Of a stretch of DNA of 64,000 nt, positions 1 through 10,015 are shown piece by piece; position 1 is the stretch's first letter, and the number at the start of each line of letters is the position of its first letter. This stretch comes from Xylanimonas protaetiae (GTDB lineage Bacteria > Actinomycetota > Actinomycetes > Actinomycetales > Cellulomonadaceae). Both the position numbers and the translations under genes were made by a program. The notes under the pieces were generated by a model, which did not search any database, was not told the DNA's origin, and was given only the letters and a program-made list of their open reading frames with translations. The DNA lies in assembly GCF_004135385.1 (NCBI RefSeq), contig NZ_CP035493.1, positions 2,857,440 through 2,921,439 on the forward strand, given 5' to 3'.

Positions 1-1
1 C

Positions 2-514
2 ACCGACGACGTCGACCGGCTGCTGCGGGCCGGCGCCGACAAGGTGGGCGTCAACACGGCCGCGATCGCCCGCCCGGAGCTGGTCGCCGAGATCGCCGAC
101 CGCTTCGGCTCCCAGGTGCTCGTGCTGTCCGTCGACGCGCGCCGTGTCACCGGGGACACGCGCACCGAGTCGGGCTTCGAGGTCACGACGCACGGCGGCC
201 GCCGCGGCACGGGCATCGACGCCGTCGCGTGGGCCGAGCGGGCCGCCGCGCTGGGGGCCGGCGAGATCCTGCTCAACTCGATGGACGCCGACGGCACCAA
301 GGACGGGTTCGACCTGGAGATGCTGCGCGAGGTCCGCTCGCGCGTGCACGTGCCGCTCATCGCCTCGGGCGGCGCCGGCAAGCCCGACGACTTCGTCGAG
401 GCGGCCCGCGCGGGCGCCGACGCCGTGCTCGCCGCGTCGGTGTTCCACTTCGGCCAGCTCACGGTCGGGCAGGTCAAGGACGCCATGCGCGGCGCCGGGC
501 TCGAGGTGCGCTGA
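2..514 (+). CDS. hisF: Imidazole glycerol phosphate synthase cyclase subunit HisF (5' partial)
   Basis: This is the C-terminal two thirds of HisF, the cyclase half of the HisFH complex, which turns PRFAR plus ammonia into imidazole glycerol phosphate and AICAR in cytoplasmic histidine synthesis. The reading frame is open from base 2, so the N-terminus, including the first catalytic Asp, lies outside the window. Visible are the barrel strand VLSVDARRV, whose Asp corresponds to the second catalytic Asp of the family, the [10 protein letters not shown] strand and the phosphate-binding loop [11 protein letters not shown]. The stop lies 3 nt before the GTG of an ABC transporter gene, so the two are probably cotranscribed. 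hisI follows after two ABC genes. Identity is secure. Confidence 0.96.
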   Translation, partial: TDDVDRLLRAGADKVGVNTAAIARPELVAEIADRFGSQVLVLSVDARRVTGDTRTESGFEVTTHGGRRGTGIDAVAWAERAAALGAGEILLNSMDADGTKDGFDLEMLREVRSRVHVPLIASGGAGKPDDFVEAARAGADAVLAASVFHFGQLTVGQVKDAMRGAGLEVR

Positions 515-517
515 GGC

Positions 518-2329
518 GTGGGCACGCCCATCGGCCTGACCGGCTCGCGCACGCGCAGGTCCGCCCAGCTCGTCTGGCGGGGCATGAGGTCCTCGCCGCG
601 CATCTACGTCCTCGCCGTGCTCGGCTCCGCGCTCTTCGGCGCCGCGACCGTCGCGGTGTCCCGCGCGGTCGGCTGGGCTACCGACGCCGTCGTCGTGCCC
701 GCCATCGCCGGCGACGAGACCGCCCGCGGGCGCATCTGGCTCGCCGGCCTGGTGCTCGTGGGCGTGGCGGTCACGCTCACCGTCGGCGTGTGGTGCCGCC
801 GCGTGTGGGCCGGCTGGGGCTACGTCGACGTCGGCGCCGCGCACCGCCGCAAGCTCGCCGACGCCTACCTGCGCCTGCCGCTGTCCTGGCACCGCGCGCA
901 CCCCGCCGGGCAGCTGCTCGCGCACGCCGGCGCCGACGTCGAGGCCGCCACCGGCGTGTTCAACCCCCTGCCGTTCGCGCTCGGCGTCGTCGTCATGATC
1001 CTCGTCGCCACCGTGATGCTCCTCGCTGTCGACCCGCTGCTGGCGCTCGCGGCGCTCGTGATCATCCCGCTGGCCGTGCTGGTCAACGTCGTCTTCCAGC
1101 GGCACATGGCCCCGGCCGTGATGACGGCGCAGCGCCTGCGCGGCGAGGTGTCCGACGTCGCGCACGAGTCGTTCGAGGCGGCCCTGCTCGTCAAGGCGCT
1201 CGGCACCGCGGACCGCGAGGAGGAGCGCTTCGCCGAGCGCACCGACGAGCTCCGCGCCGCCGCCACGCGCGTCGGCGCGGTGCGCGCGGTCTTCGACCCC
1301 GTCATCGACCTGCTGCCGAACCTCGGCACGCTCCTCGTGCTCGGCGTGGGCACGTGGCGGGCCACCACGGGCGCGGTCGCCGCGGGCGACGTCGTCACCG
1401 CCGCGTACCTGCTGACCATCATGTCCATCCCGGTGCGCTCCTTCGGCTGGGTGCTGGGTGAGCTGCCGCGCGGCCTCGTCGGCTACGACCGCATCGCCGC
1501 CGTCGTCGACCGGCGCGAGGCGCTCGAGCCCGGCAGCGCGACCCTCCCGTCCGCGGAGGGCGGCCTGGCCGTGCGCTTCGAGGGCGTCGGGCTCGACGTG
1601 CCGGCCGCCGGGCACGGCGTCGTCACGCTCCTCGACGACGTCGTCGTCGAGGTCGCCCCCGGCACCACCGTCGCGGTCGTGGGCTCGACCGGCGCCGGCA
1701 AGACGACGCTCGTCTCGCTGCTCGCCCGCCTGTCCGACCCCACGCGCGGCCGCGTGCTGCTCGACGGCGTCGACGTGCGCGACCTCGCCGCCGGGCAGGT
1801 GCCCGGGAACGTCGCGCTCGTCGCCCAGTCCACGTTCGTCTTCGAGGACACCGTGCGCGGCAACGTTACGCTCGCCGAGAACGGCGACGGCCCGTACGAC
1901 GACGCCGCCGTCTGGGAGGCCCTGCGCCTCGCCCGGCTCGACGAGGTCGTCGCCGACCTGCCCGGCGGCCTCGACGCCCCGCTCGGCGAGCGCGGCGCCA
2001 ACCTGTCCGGCGGCCAGCGGCAGCGTCTTGCGATCGCCCGCGCGCTCGTGCGCCGCCCGCGCCTCCTGGTGCTCGACGACGCCACCTCCGCCGTCGACCC
2101 GCGCATCGAGCAGGAGATCCTGCGCGGCTTCGGCGCGACCGGCACCACCGTCGTCATGGTCGCCTACCGCATGTCGTCGGTGGCGCTCGCGGACGCCGTG
2201 GTGCACCTCGAGGGCGGGCGGGTCGTCGACGTGGGCACGCACGACGAGCTCCTCGCGCGCGACGAGGGCTACCGCGCGATCGCCACGGCCTACGAGAACG
2301 AGACCCGTCGCCGCGAGGAGGCCGCATGA
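518..2329 (+). CDS. ABC exporter half-transporter, degenerate-site subunit
   Basis: A 603-residue type IV ABC exporter half-transporter: an N-terminal six-helix membrane domain (roughly residues 20-310) fused to a nucleotide-binding domain. Walker A is GSTGAGKT (389-396) and the signature LSGGQ (496-500) is canonical. The Walker B region reads LVLDD, with Asp521 where the catalytic Glu belongs, and the switch His is Tyr550 (VAYRM). Such changes mark the subunit contributing the non-hydrolysing site of heterodimeric exporters such as LmrCD, BmrCD and TM287/288. The following gene has complementary features, so the two very likely form one exporter. GTG start is 3 nt after hisF. Substrate cannot be told from sequence; its place in a his/trp cluster is not proof of a metabolic role. 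Confidence 0.9.
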   Translation: MGTPIGLTGSRTRRSAQLVWRGMRSSPRIYVLAVLGSALFGAATVAVSRAVGWATDAVVVPAIAGDETARGRIWLAGLVLVGVAVTLTVGVWCRRVWAGWGYVDVGAAHRRKLADAYLRLPLSWHRAHPAGQLLAHAGADVEAATGVFNPLPFALGVVVMILVATVMLLAVDPLLALAALVIIPLAVLVNVVFQRHMAPAVMTAQRLRGEVSDVAHESFEAALLVKALGTADREEERFAERTDELRAAATRVGAVRAVFDPVIDLLPNLGTLLVLGVGTWRATTGAVAAGDVVTAAYLLTIMSIPVRSFGWVLGELPRGLVGYDRIAAVVDRREALEPGSATLPSAEGGLAVRFEGVGLDVPAAGHGVVTLLDDVVVEVAPGTTVAVVGSTGAGKTTLVSLLARLSDPTRGRVLLDGVDVRDLAAGQVPGNVALVAQSTFVFEDTVRGNVTLAENGDGPYDDAAVWEALRLARLDEVVADLPGGLDAPLGERGANLSGGQRQRLAIARALVRRPRLLVLDDATSAVDPRIEQEILRGFGATGTTVVMVAYRMSSVALADAVVHLEGGRVVDVGTHDELLARDEGYRAIATAYENETRRREEAA

Positions 2330-2376
2330 CCGCGCCCCGTGACCTCGCCCGCGACCGTGCGGGGGCCTCGCGATGA
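2326..2376 (+). other. 16-codon ORF bridging the two ABC genes
   Basis: An ATG overlapping the stop of the first ABC gene (ATGA) opens a 16-codon frame whose TGA overlaps the ATG of the second ABC gene. It would let ribosomes pass from one subunit to the next without leaving the mRNA. It may equally be chance in GC-rich DNA; no family is recognisable. Confidence 0.25.
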
Positions 2377-4157
2377 GCGCCTCGATCGGCTCCGTGTCCG
2401 ACCTCGGCGTCCTCGCGACGCTGCGCCGCGGCGCCCAGATCAGCCCGCAGATCGTCCAGGGCATCGGCTGGACCCTGCTGCTCGCGGTGCTCGCCGCGGG
2501 CGGCCGCGTCGTCGTGCCGCTCGCTGTCCAGGGCACGATCGACGACGGCATCCTCGCCACGGGTGGGCCCGACGCCCGCCGCGTGGTGCTCATGGTCGGG
2601 CTCGCCGCCGCCGCCCTGCTCGTGGCGGGCACGTGCGCCTCGCTCGTGAACCTGCGCCTGGTGTCCCGCACCGAGGCGGGCCTCGCGTCCCTGCGCGTGC
2701 GGGCGTTCCGGCACGTGCACGACCTGGCGACGCTCACGCAGTCCACCGAGCGGCGCGGCTCGCTCGTCTCACGCGTCACCAACGATGTCGACACCATCTC
2801 GATGTTCGTCCAGTGGGGCGGCATCATGCTCGTCGTCTCGACGCTCCAGGTGCTCGTCGCCACGGTGCTCATGGCCACCTACTCGTGGCAGCTCACGCTC
2901 GTGGTCTGGGCCTGCTTCGTGCCGCTCTTCCTGGTCATGCGGTACGGCCAGCGCTGGGTCGCCGCCCGCTACACGCAGGTCCGCGAGCGGGTCGGGGCGA
3001 TGCTCGGCGCGATCTCCGAGGCCGTCGTCGGCGCCGAGACCGTGCGCGCCTACGGCGTCGCGGCCCGCACCGGCGCCCGCATCGAGAGGTCGGTCGAGGA
3101 CACGCGCCTGGCCCAGGGCAGGGCCCAGGTGCTCGTCGCCTCGACGTTCTCCAGCGGCACGCTGCTCGCCAACCTCGCGCTCGCCGCCGTCGTGGTGATG
3201 GGCGCGCGGCTGGGCGTCGCGGGGGAGATGACCGCCGGCCAGGTGGTCGCGTTCCTGTTCCTCGTGCAGCTGTTCACCGGGCCCGTGCAGCAGGCCACCG
3301 AGATCCTCAACGAGCTCCAGAACGCCGTCGCCGGCTGGCGGCGCGTGCTCGCCGTCATCGAGACGACGGTCGAGGTCGCGGAGGCGCCCGACGCGGTCGG
3401 CTCCCCGCGCGGACCCGCCCAGGTGTCCCTGCGCGGCGTCCGGTTCGCCTACCCCGGCGGGCCCGAGGTGCTGCACGGCGTGGACGTCGACCTGCCCGCG
3501 CGGGCCAAGGTCGCCGTCGTCGGGCAGACCGGCTCGGGCAAGACGACGATCGCCAAGCTCGTCACGCGCCTCATGGACCCCACCGCGGGCCAGGTGCTGC
3601 TCGACGGCGTCGACCTGCGCGCGCTCACGCTGGCCTCGCTGGGCGAGCGCGTCGTGCTCGTGCCGCAGGAGGGCTTCCTGTTCGACGGCACGGTGCTCGC
3701 GAACGCGGCGTACGGGCTGCGGGAGGCGGTGCCCGACGCGCGCGAGCGCGTGCTCGCCGCCTTCGAGGCGCTCGGCCTCACGGACTGGCTCGCGGACCTG
3801 CCGCAGGGCGTCGACACGCCCGTCGGGCAGCGCGGCGAGGCGCTGAGCGCGGGGGAGCGGCAGCTCGTCGCGATCGCGCGCGCCTACCTCGCGGCACCCG
3901 ACCTGCTCGTGCTCGACGAGGCCACCTCGGCCGTCGACCCGGCCACCGAGGTGCGGATCGCCCGCGCGCTCGACTCGCTGACGTCCGGTCGCTCGACCAT
4001 CACGATCGCGCACCGCCTCTCGACCGCAGAGGCGAGCGACCTCGTCGTCGTCGTCGACGCCGGGCACGTGGCCGAGGTGGGCTCGCACGCCGAGCTCGCC
4101 GCCGCCGACGGCGTGTACGCGCGGATGCACGCGGCGTGGGTGGCCCAGACCCGCTGA
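2373..4157 (+). CDS. ABC exporter half-transporter, catalytic-site subunit
   Basis: A 594-residue ABC half-transporter with the same membrane-domain plus ATPase layout as its upstream neighbour. Walker A is GQTGSGKT (384-391). Walker B ends in LVLDE with catalytic Glu516, and the switch His547 is present (IAHRL). Its signature motif is non-canonical, LSAGE (491-495). Paired with the upstream subunit, the composite site made of this Walker A/B and the partner's LSGGQ would be fully canonical. The other site would combine an Asp Walker B, a Tyr switch residue and LSAGE. That asymmetry is the hallmark of heterodimeric exporters with one degenerate site. The ATG start is coupled to a tiny frame that overlaps both genes. 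Substrate unknown. Confidence 0.9.
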   Translation: MSASIGSVSDLGVLATLRRGAQISPQIVQGIGWTLLLAVLAAGGRVVVPLAVQGTIDDGILATGGPDARRVVLMVGLAAAALLVAGTCASLVNLRLVSRTEAGLASLRVRAFRHVHDLATLTQSTERRGSLVSRVTNDVDTISMFVQWGGIMLVVSTLQVLVATVLMATYSWQLTLVVWACFVPLFLVMRYGQRWVAARYTQVRERVGAMLGAISEAVVGAETVRAYGVAARTGARIERSVEDTRLAQGRAQVLVASTFSSGTLLANLALAAVVVMGARLGVAGEMTAGQVVAFLFLVQLFTGPVQQATEILNELQNAVAGWRRVLAVIETTVEVAEAPDAVGSPRGPAQVSLRGVRFAYPGGPEVLHGVDVDLPARAKVAVVGQTGSGKTTIAKLVTRLMDPTAGQVLLDGVDLRALTLASLGERVVLVPQEGFLFDGTVLANAAYGLREAVPDARERVLAAFEALGLTDWLADLPQGVDTPVGQRGEALSAGERQLVAIARAYLAAPDLLVLDEATSAVDPATEVRIARALDSLTSGRSTITIAHRLSTAEASDLVVVVDAGHVAEVGSHAELAAADGVYARMHAAWVAQTR

Positions 4158-4187
4158 GAGCGGTCCGAGCAGGGCGGCGGCGCATGG

Positions 4188-4193
4188 AAGGAT
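4188..4193 (+). promoter_or_regulatory. -10 box of hisI (leaderless type)
   Basis: AAGGAT lies 6 nt before the GTG of hisI, so transcription would start at or beside the start codon. It matches the TANNNT-6-8 nt-start layout of many genes in this window. No clear -35 box is seen. Confidence 0.4.
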
Positions 4194-4199
4194 GACCTC

Positions 4200-4577
4200 G
4201 TGCCTGACACCCTCGACCCCGAGATCGCGTCCCGCCTCAAGCGGGACGACCACGGGCTCGTCGCAGCGATCGTCCAGCAGCACGACACCGGCGAGGTGCT
4301 CATGCTCGGCTGGATGGACGACGAGGCGCTGCGTCGCACCCTCACCACGGGCCGCGTGACCTTCTGGTCCCGGTCCCGGGGGGAGTACTGGCGCAAGGGG
4401 GACACGTCCGGGCACCAGCAGTACGTGAAGTCCGTGGCGATCGACTGCGACGGCGACGCGCTGCTCGTGCGCGTGGACCAGGTGGGCGCCGCGTGCCACA
4501 CCGGGGAGCGCACGTGCTTCCTCGCGGGCGGCGACCTGCCCGCCGTCGTCGGCTCGCGCCCGGAGGTCGCCCCGTGA
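4200..4577 (+). CDS. hisI: Phosphoribosyl-AMP cyclohydrolase HisI
   Basis: A 125-residue monofunctional HisI, which opens the purine ring of phosphoribosyl-AMP in histidine synthesis. It carries the metal-binding Asp cluster in IDCDGDA and the conserved cysteines in [10 protein letters not shown], and has the usual length of actinobacterial HisI without a fused HisE domain. The GTG start is chosen because a -10-like AAGGAT lies 6 nt upstream and the product begins like other HisI proteins. Its TGA overlaps the GTG of trpE by 4 nt (GTGA), so histidine and tryptophan genes are translationally coupled here. Confidence 0.96.
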   Translation: MPDTLDPEIASRLKRDDHGLVAAIVQQHDTGEVLMLGWMDDEALRRTLTTGRVTFWSRSRGEYWRKGDTSGHQQYVKSVAIDCDGDALLVRVDQVGAACHTGERTCFLAGGDLPAVVGSRPEVAP

Positions 4578-6109
4578 CCGCGCTGCCCTGGGGCGAGACC
4601 TCGCCCACCGTCGAGGGCTTCCGTGCGCTGGCCGCGGCGGGCCGCCGCGTCATCCCCGTCGTGCGCCGCGTCCTGGCCGACGACACCACCCCGGTGGGCC
4701 TGTACCGGACCCTCGCGCACGGCGTGCCCGGGTCGTTCATCCTCGAGTCCGCCGACTCGTCCGGCGCCTGGGCGCGCTGGTCGTTCGTGGGCGTCGCCTC
4801 GCGCGCCCAGCTCGTCTCGCGAGGCGGGCAGGCGTCGTGGAGCGGCGACGTCCCGGCGGGCATCCCGCAGGAGGGCGACGTCGTCGACGTCCTCGAGGCG
4901 ACGCTCGAGGCGCTGCGGACCGAGCCCGTCGAGGGCCTGCCGCCCTTCACGGGCGGCATGGCCGGCGTGCTCGGCTGGGACGTCGTGCGGCACTGGGAGC
5001 CGACCCTGCCGGCGACCGCCCCCGACGAGCTCGGCGCCCCCGAGCTGGCCCTGTGCCTGGCCACGGACCTCGTCGCGATCGACCACCACACCGGCTCGGT
5101 GTGGCTCATCGCCAACGCCATCAACATGGACGACACCGACGCGCGCGTCGACTGGGCGCACGCCGACGCCGTCGCCCGCCTGGACGCCCTCGAGGCGCGC
5201 CTCGCCGCGGGCGGCCCCCGCGTCACGACGGTGCTCGACCCCGGGGCGGCCGAGCCGGAGCTCGAGTTCCGCACCGCGCGCGAGGACTTCGAGGCCGCCG
5301 TCGAGGCGGGCAAGGTCGCGATCCGCGACGGCGAGGTCTTCCAGGTGGTCGTCTCCCAGCGCCTCGACCTGGACTGCCCGGCCGACCCGCTGGACGTCTA
5401 CCGGGCGCTGCGCACCATCAACCCGTCGCCGTACATGTACTTCTTCCGGCTCGCCGACGCGCAGGGCCGCGGGTTCCACGTCGTCGGCTCCAGCCCGGAG
5501 ACGCTCGTCAAGGTCGACGGCGGGCACGTGACCACCTACCCGATCGCCGGGTCGCGCCCCCGCGGCGCCACGGTCGAGGAGGACGTCGCGCTCGGCGAGG
5601 GCCTGTTCGAGGACCCGAAGGAGCGCTCCGAGCACGTCATGCTCGTCGACCTCTCCCGCAACGACCTGGTCAAGGTGTGCGAGCCGACGTCGGTCGAGGT
5701 CGTCGAGTTCATGAAGCTGCGCCGGTTCAGCCACATCATGCACCTGTGCTCCACCGTCGTCGGGCGGCTGCGCCCGGGCCGCACGGCCCTGGAGACGTTC
5801 AAGGCGACGTTCCCGGCGGGCACGCTCTCCGGGGCGCCCAAGCCGCGCGCCATCGCCCTGATCGACGAGCTCGAGCCCGCCTCGCGCGGGATCTACGGTG
5901 GCACCGTGGGGTACTTCGACTTCGGCGGCAACATGGACATGGCCATCGCGATCCGCACGGCGTTCCTGCGCGACGGCCGCGCGAGCGTCCAGGCGGGCGG
6001 CGGCATCGTCGCCGACTCCGTCCCCGCGCTCGAGTACGCCGAGTCGCGCAACAAGGCCGCCGCCGCGGTCCGCGCCGTCCAGCTCGCAGCGCGCTTCAGG
6101 GCGTTGTGA
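4574..6109 (+). CDS. trpE: Anthranilate synthase component I TrpE
   Basis: A 511-residue TrpE, which converts chorismate to anthranilate using ammonia from a glutaminase partner. The N-terminal domain shows the ILES segment of the tryptophan feedback site (about residue 60). The C-terminal chorismate-binding domain has SRNDLVKV and [11 protein letters not shown]. The start is GTG 4574, which overlaps the hisI stop; an in-frame upstream extension into hisI is not credible. No trpG or trpD gene occurs in the window, so the amidotransferase partner must be encoded elsewhere. The coding frame ends with TGA overlapping the next ATG by 1 nt. No leader peptide or attenuator precedes it because the gene is fused to hisI by overlap. 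Confidence 0.97.
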   Translation: MTALPWGETSPTVEGFRALAAAGRRVIPVVRRVLADDTTPVGLYRTLAHGVPGSFILESADSSGAWARWSFVGVASRAQLVSRGGQASWSGDVPAGIPQEGDVVDVLEATLEALRTEPVEGLPPFTGGMAGVLGWDVVRHWEPTLPATAPDELGAPELALCLATDLVAIDHHTGSVWLIANAINMDDTDARVDWAHADAVARLDALEARLAAGGPRVTTVLDPGAAEPELEFRTAREDFEAAVEAGKVAIRDGEVFQVVVSQRLDLDCPADPLDVYRALRTINPSPYMYFFRLADAQGRGFHVVGSSPETLVKVDGGHVTTYPIAGSRPRGATVEEDVALGEGLFEDPKERSEHVMLVDLSRNDLVKVCEPTSVEVVEFMKLRRFSHIMHLCSTVVGRLRPGRTALETFKATFPAGTLSGAPKPRAIALIDELEPASRGIYGGTVGYFDFGGNMDMAIAIRTAFLRDGRASVQAGGGIVADSVPALEYAESRNKAAAAVRAVQLAARFRAL

Positions 6110-6720
6110 TGCCGCAGGAGCCGCAGGGCGCACCGCGGACCGGCCCGCTCACCCGGGGCCGGGCCGCGCTGCTGCTCGTCGTCCTGGGCGCGCTCGTGCT
6201 CGCGACGGCCGGGCCCGCCTGGGTGCACGCCCGCACGGCGACGGCGCTCGACCCGTCCGTCGCTGTGGCCGTCACCGGCGGCGCCGCCGCGCCCGCCGTC
6301 AACGCCGCCGCGTTCGTGGTCGTCGCCGCCGGGCTCGCGCTCGCCCTCGTGGGCCGCCGCGCCCGCTGGGTCGTGCTCGCCGTCGTCGCGGCCTCGGGCG
6401 TCCTGGTCGCGGCGTCGTCCGTCGGCGTCGCGCTGCACCCCGACGACGTCGCCGCCGCCGGGGCGGGGGAGAGCGTCGGGGTCACCGACCTCACGGCTCC
6501 CGCGACCGTGACGGCGTGGCCCTGGCTGGCCGCCGTCGTGGGCGTGCTCGTCGTCGTCGCCGCCGTCGCGACCGGCGTGCTCGCGCGACGATGGACGGCG
6601 ACGTCGTCGCGGCACGAGCGCACGCCCGCCGCACCCGGTCCCGACCGCACCGTGGACAGCCACGACGCCTGGGACGCACTGACCCGAGGATCGGATCCGA
6701 CCGCTCCGCAGGACCGATAG
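6109..6720 (+). CDS. Trp-biosynthesis-associated membrane protein (TIGR02234 family)
   Basis: A 203-residue membrane protein with four predicted helices (about residues 17-38, 64-83, 87-110 and 136-158) and a hydrophilic tail that ends in [10 protein letters not shown], a signature of the TIGR02234 family. That family is found in actinobacterial trp operons between trpE and trpC. Its biochemical role is unknown to me; transport or membrane anchoring of the pathway is only a guess. ATG 6109 overlaps the trpE stop; GTG 6106 directly before it is an alternative. The tag stop is part of a possible -10 box for the next gene. Confidence 0.85.
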   Translation: MPQEPQGAPRTGPLTRGRAALLLVVLGALVLATAGPAWVHARTATALDPSVAVAVTGGAAAPAVNAAAFVVVAAGLALALVGRRARWVVLAVVAASGVLVAASSVGVALHPDDVAAAGAGESVGVTDLTAPATVTAWPWLAAVVGVLVVVAAVATGVLARRWTATSSRHERTPAAPGPDRTVDSHDAWDALTRGSDPTAPQDR

Positions 6721-6723
6721 GCT
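6718..6723 (+). promoter_or_regulatory. Possible internal -10 box of the trp cluster
   Basis: TAGGCT overlaps the stop of the upstream gene and lies 44 nt before the ATG at 6768. It could give an internal promoter for DUF6704-trpCBA-lgt. No convincing -35 box is visible. Confidence 0.3.
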
Positions 6724-6767
6724 GGCCCCTGCCGACCAGCCACAGAGTGAGAGGCATCACCACCGCC

Positions 6768-7040
6768 ATGGCCGAGAACACCAGCACCGAGAACGCGTAC
6801 CTGCCCGACGCCGCCCCGTTCCACAACGAGGGCAAGACGCTCGCCGCGTGGGTCGCGATGATCGGTGTGACGGTCGGCGCGATCATCGCCGCCGCGGGCT
6901 TCGTCTCGCCGACGGTCTGGCTCATCGTCGTGGGCGCCGTCGTCGTCGTCGGGTCGCTCGTCGCCGGCGGCGTGCTGCGCGGCATGGGCCACGGCCAGCC
7001 GCGTCCCGCGACGCCGTCCGACCGGGAGCTCCGCGCATGA
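6768..7040 (+). CDS. Small membrane protein, DUF6704 / HGxxPAAW-like
   Basis: A 90-residue protein with two predicted helices (about residues 24-45 and 48-68). The segment [10 protein letters not shown] before the first helix matches the HGxxPAAW-type motif of small membrane proteins found between trpE and trpC in actinobacteria. Function is not known. ATG 6768 is chosen for the MAENT start typical of such proteins; an in-frame GTG seven codons upstream is possible. Its TGA overlaps the trpC ATG by 4 nt, so it is coupled to trpC translation. Confidence 0.75.
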   Translation: MAENTSTENAYLPDAAPFHNEGKTLAAWVAMIGVTVGAIIAAAGFVSPTVWLIVVGAVVVVGSLVAGGVLRGMGHGQPRPATPSDRELRA

Positions 7041-7864
7041 CGACCGTCCTCGAGGGGATCGTCGCGGGCGTCCTGGAGGACCTGGCGGTCCGCCAGGCCG
7101 CGACGAGCCTGGACGTGCTCAAGGAGCGCGCCGCGCGCGCCCCGGGCGCGCTCGAGGTCGTCTCGCGCCTGCGCAAGCAGGACGCCGTCGCCGTGATCGC
7201 CGAGGTCAAGCGCTCCAGCCCGTCCAAGGGCGCGCTCGCCGCGATCGCCGACCCCGCCGCGCTCGCCGCCGACTACGCCGCGGGCGGCGCCTCCGTCATC
7301 TCCGTGCTCACGGAGGAGCGCCGGTTCGGCGGCTCGCTCGCCGACCTGGACGCCGTGCGCGCCCGCGTCGACGTCCCCGTGCTCCGCAAGGACTTCGTCG
7401 TCACGCCCTACCAGGTGTGGGAGGCGCGGGCGCACGGCGCCGACGTCGTCCTCCTCATCGTCGCGGCGCTCGAGCAGACCGTGCTCACCTCGCTCGTCGA
7501 GCGCGTGCACTCGCTCGGCATGACGGCCCTGGTCGAGGCGCACACCGCCGACGAGGTCCGGCGGGCGCTCGACGCCGGCGCCCGCGTCGTGGGCGTCAAC
7601 GCCCGCAACCTCAAGACCCTCGAGGTCGACCGCGACACCTTCACGGCCCTGGCCCCGCTCATCCCCGACGACGTCGTGCGCGTCGCCGAGTCGGGCGTCC
7701 GCGGGCCCCACGACGTCATGGACTACGCCCGGGCCGGCGCCCACGCCGTGCTCGTGGGCGAGGCCCTGGTCACCGGCGAGGCCCCCCGTCGCTCCGTCGC
7801 CGACCTCGTGGCCGCGGGTCAGCACCCGTCGCTGTGGTCGGTGCGCCCGGCCGCGCAGTCCTGA
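7037..7864 (+). CDS. trpC: Indole-3-glycerol phosphate synthase TrpC
   Basis: A 275-residue monofunctional TrpC, an eight-stranded barrel enzyme that closes the indole ring to give indole-3-glycerol phosphate. Family motifs are all present: [11 protein letters not shown] with the catalytic Lys near residue 56, [26 protein letters not shown] and VAESGV at the phosphate site. There is no fused TrpF domain. ATG overlaps the preceding stop (ATGA), and trpB begins 16 nt after its stop. Confidence 0.97.
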   Translation: MTTVLEGIVAGVLEDLAVRQAATSLDVLKERAARAPGALEVVSRLRKQDAVAVIAEVKRSSPSKGALAAIADPAALAADYAAGGASVISVLTEERRFGGSLADLDAVRARVDVPVLRKDFVVTPYQVWEARAHGADVVLLIVAALEQTVLTSLVERVHSLGMTALVEAHTADEVRRALDAGARVVGVNARNLKTLEVDRDTFTALAPLIPDDVVRVAESGVRGPHDVMDYARAGAHAVLVGEALVTGEAPRRSVADLVAAGQHPSLWSVRPAAQS

Positions 7865-7880
7865 ACACCGAAAGGCTGAC

Positions 7881-9188
7881 GTGAACCAGGAACACCCTGT
7901 CAGTGATGCCCTGACGAGCACCCTCGCCCACCAGGTGCTCGGCAAGCTGTCCGAGCAGCCCGGTCCGTACTACGGCGAGTTCGGCGGGCGCTTCGTGCCC
8001 GAGGCGCTCGTCGCGGCGCTCGACGAGCTCGAGGCCGAGTACCGCAAGGCGCTGGACGACCCAGGGTTCCGCGACGAGCTCGCCCGCCTGCACCGCGAGT
8101 ACGTGGGCCGCCCGTCGCCGCTGACCGAGGTGACGCGGTTCGCGCAGCACTGCGGCGGCGAGGCCGGCAACCGGGTGTTCCTCAAGCGCGAGGACCTCAA
8201 CCACACCGGCTCGCACAAGATCAACAACGTGCTCGGCCAGGCGCTGCTCGTCAAGCGCATGGGCAAGACGCGCGTGATCGCCGAGACGGGCGCCGGCCAG
8301 CACGGCGTCGCCACCGCCACGGCCGCCGCGCTGCTCGGCCTGGAGTGCGTCGTCTACATGGGCGAGGAGGACACGCGGCGCCAGGCGCTCAACGTGGCCC
8401 GCATGCGCCTGCTCGGCGCCACCGTCGTCCCCGTGGAGATCGGCGCGCGCACCCTCAAGGACGCGATCAACGAGGCGTTCCGCGACTGGGTCGCCAACGT
8501 CGAGACGACGCACTACCTGCTCGGCACCGTGACCGGGCCGCACCCGTTCCCCGAGATGGTGCGCGAGTTCCACCGCATCATCGGCGAGGAGGCGCGCGAG
8601 CAGATCCAGGAGCGGATCGGCCGCCTGCCCGACGCGCTCGCCGCGTGCGTGGGCGGCGGCTCCAACGCCATCGGCCTGTTCAACGCGTTCCTCGACGACA
8701 CGGACGTGGCGATCTACGGCTTCGAGGCCGGCGGCGAGGGCATCCGCCCCGGCCTGCACGCGGCCCGCTTCTCCGGCGGCTCGCCGGGCGTGCTGCACGG
8801 CACCCGCTCGTACGTCCTGCAGGACGACGACGGCCAGACGATGCCGACCCGCTCCATCTCGGCGGGTCTCGACTACCCGAGCGTCGGCCCCGCCCACGCG
8901 TGGCTCAACGACATCGGCCGGGCGACGTACCGCCCGATCCTCGACACCGAGGCCATGGACGCCTTCCGCATCCTGTGCCACACCGAGGGCATCATCCCGG
9001 CGATCGAGTCGTCGCACGCGCTCGCCGGCGCCATCCAGGTGGGCCAGGAGCTCGCCGCGGCGGGCAAGCGCGACCAGGTCATCCTGGTCAACCTGTCCGG
9101 GCGCGGCGACAAGGACGTGGCCACCGCCGCCCGGTGGTTCGGCCTGCTCGACGACGCCGCCCCGCAGGGTGCGGAGGGAGACCAGTGA
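7881..9188 (+). CDS. trpB: Tryptophan synthase beta chain TrpB
   Basis: A 435-residue TrpB that condenses indole with serine using pyridoxal phosphate. The Schiff-base Lys113 sits in HTGSHKINN, and the phosphate-binding CVGGGSNA is clear. It has an N-terminal extension of about 25 residues relative to E. coli TrpB, as in other actinobacteria. The GTG start is supported by AAAGG about 8 nt upstream. The stop overlaps trpA by 4 nt (GTGA), the usual coupling of the two subunits of the alpha2beta2 complex. Confidence 0.97.
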   Translation: MNQEHPVSDALTSTLAHQVLGKLSEQPGPYYGEFGGRFVPEALVAALDELEAEYRKALDDPGFRDELARLHREYVGRPSPLTEVTRFAQHCGGEAGNRVFLKREDLNHTGSHKINNVLGQALLVKRMGKTRVIAETGAGQHGVATATAAALLGLECVVYMGEEDTRRQALNVARMRLLGATVVPVEIGARTLKDAINEAFRDWVANVETTHYLLGTVTGPHPFPEMVREFHRIIGEEAREQIQERIGRLPDALAACVGGGSNAIGLFNAFLDDTDVAIYGFEAGGEGIRPGLHAARFSGGSPGVLHGTRSYVLQDDDGQTMPTRSISAGLDYPSVGPAHAWLNDIGRATYRPILDTEAMDAFRILCHTEGIIPAIESSHALAGAIQVGQELAAAGKRDQVILVNLSGRGDKDVATAARWFGLLDDAAPQGAEGDQ

Positions 9189-10015
9189 GCGCCACCGTGA
9201 CCTCGCAGTCGGGCGCGCTGCTCGACGCGACCCTGGCCGCCGGCCGCCCCGCCCTGTTCGGGTACATCCCGCTGGGCATGCCGACGCCCGACCGCGCGAT
9301 CGAGGCCGTCACCGCGATGCTCGACGCCGGGGCCGACGCCGTCGAGCTCGGCATCCCGTACACCGACCCCGGCGTGGACGGCCCCGTCGTCCAGCGCGCC
9401 GGCGAGGCGGCGCTCGCGGCGGGCACGCGCGTGCGCGACGTCGTCCGCGTCGTCGAGGCCGTCAAGGCGCACGCGCCCGCGGCCCCCGTGCTCGTGATGA
9501 GCTACTGGAACCCGGTGCTGCGCTACGGCGTCGACGCGTTTGCACGCGACCTGGCCGGCGCCGGGGGCGCGGGCATCATCACGCCCGACCTCATCCCCGA
9601 CGAGGCCAGCGACTGGCTCGCCGCCTCCGACGCCCACGGCCTCGACCGCGTCTTCCTCGCCGCCCCGAGCTCGACGCCCGAGCGGCTGCGCATCACGGCG
9701 AGCGCCTCGCGCGGCTTCGTCTACGCGGCCTCCGTCATGGGCGTCACGGGGACGCGCACGCAGGTCGGCGAGGCCGCCGAGCAGCTCGTCGCCGACACGC
9801 GCGCCGCGGGCGCGGACCACGTGTGCGTCGGTCTCGGCGTCTCGACGGGCGCCCAGGCGGCCGAGGTGGGCCGCTACGCCGACGGCGTCATCGTCGGCTC
9901 GGCGCTCCTCAAGACACTTCAGACGGACCGCCCCTGGGCCGCCCGCCTCGATGACCTCCAGGCCGTCACGGCCGAGCTCGCCGCGGGCGTCGCCCGCGCC
10001 CGGAAGGACGTCTGA
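9185..10015 (+). CDS. trpA: Tryptophan synthase alpha chain TrpA
   Basis: A 276-residue TrpA that cleaves indole-3-glycerol phosphate and passes indole through the tunnel to TrpB. The catalytic pair is in place: Glu54 in VELGIPY and Asp65 in GVDGPVVQ, with the same 11-residue spacing as Glu49/Asp60 of the enteric enzyme. The phosphate-binding end ([21 protein letters not shown]) is intact. GTG start overlaps trpB, and its TGA shares one base with the lgt ATG. Confidence 0.97.
   Translation: MSATVTSQSGALLDATLAAGRPALFGYIPLGMPTPDRAIEAVTAMLDAGADAVELGIPYTDPGVDGPVVQRAGEAALAAGTRVRDVVRVVEAVKAHAPAAPVLVMSYWNPVLRYGVDAFARDLAGAGGAGIITPDLIPDEASDWLAASDAHGLDRVFLAAPSSTPERLRITASASRGFVYAASVMGVTGTRTQVGEAAEQLVADTRAAGADHVCVGLGVSTGAQAAEVGRYADGVIVGSALLKTLQTDRPWAARLDDLQAVTAELAAGVARARKDV

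Noticed and set aside
4493-4573. Longer N-terminus for TrpE inside hisI
   Set aside because: The extension is out-of-frame HisI sequence. GTG 4574 with GTGA overlap is the normal coupling.
4200-7040. Trp attenuator or leader peptide
   Set aside because: trpE overlaps hisI, so there is no leader, and no Trp-codon cluster or paired hairpins were seen before trpE or trpC.
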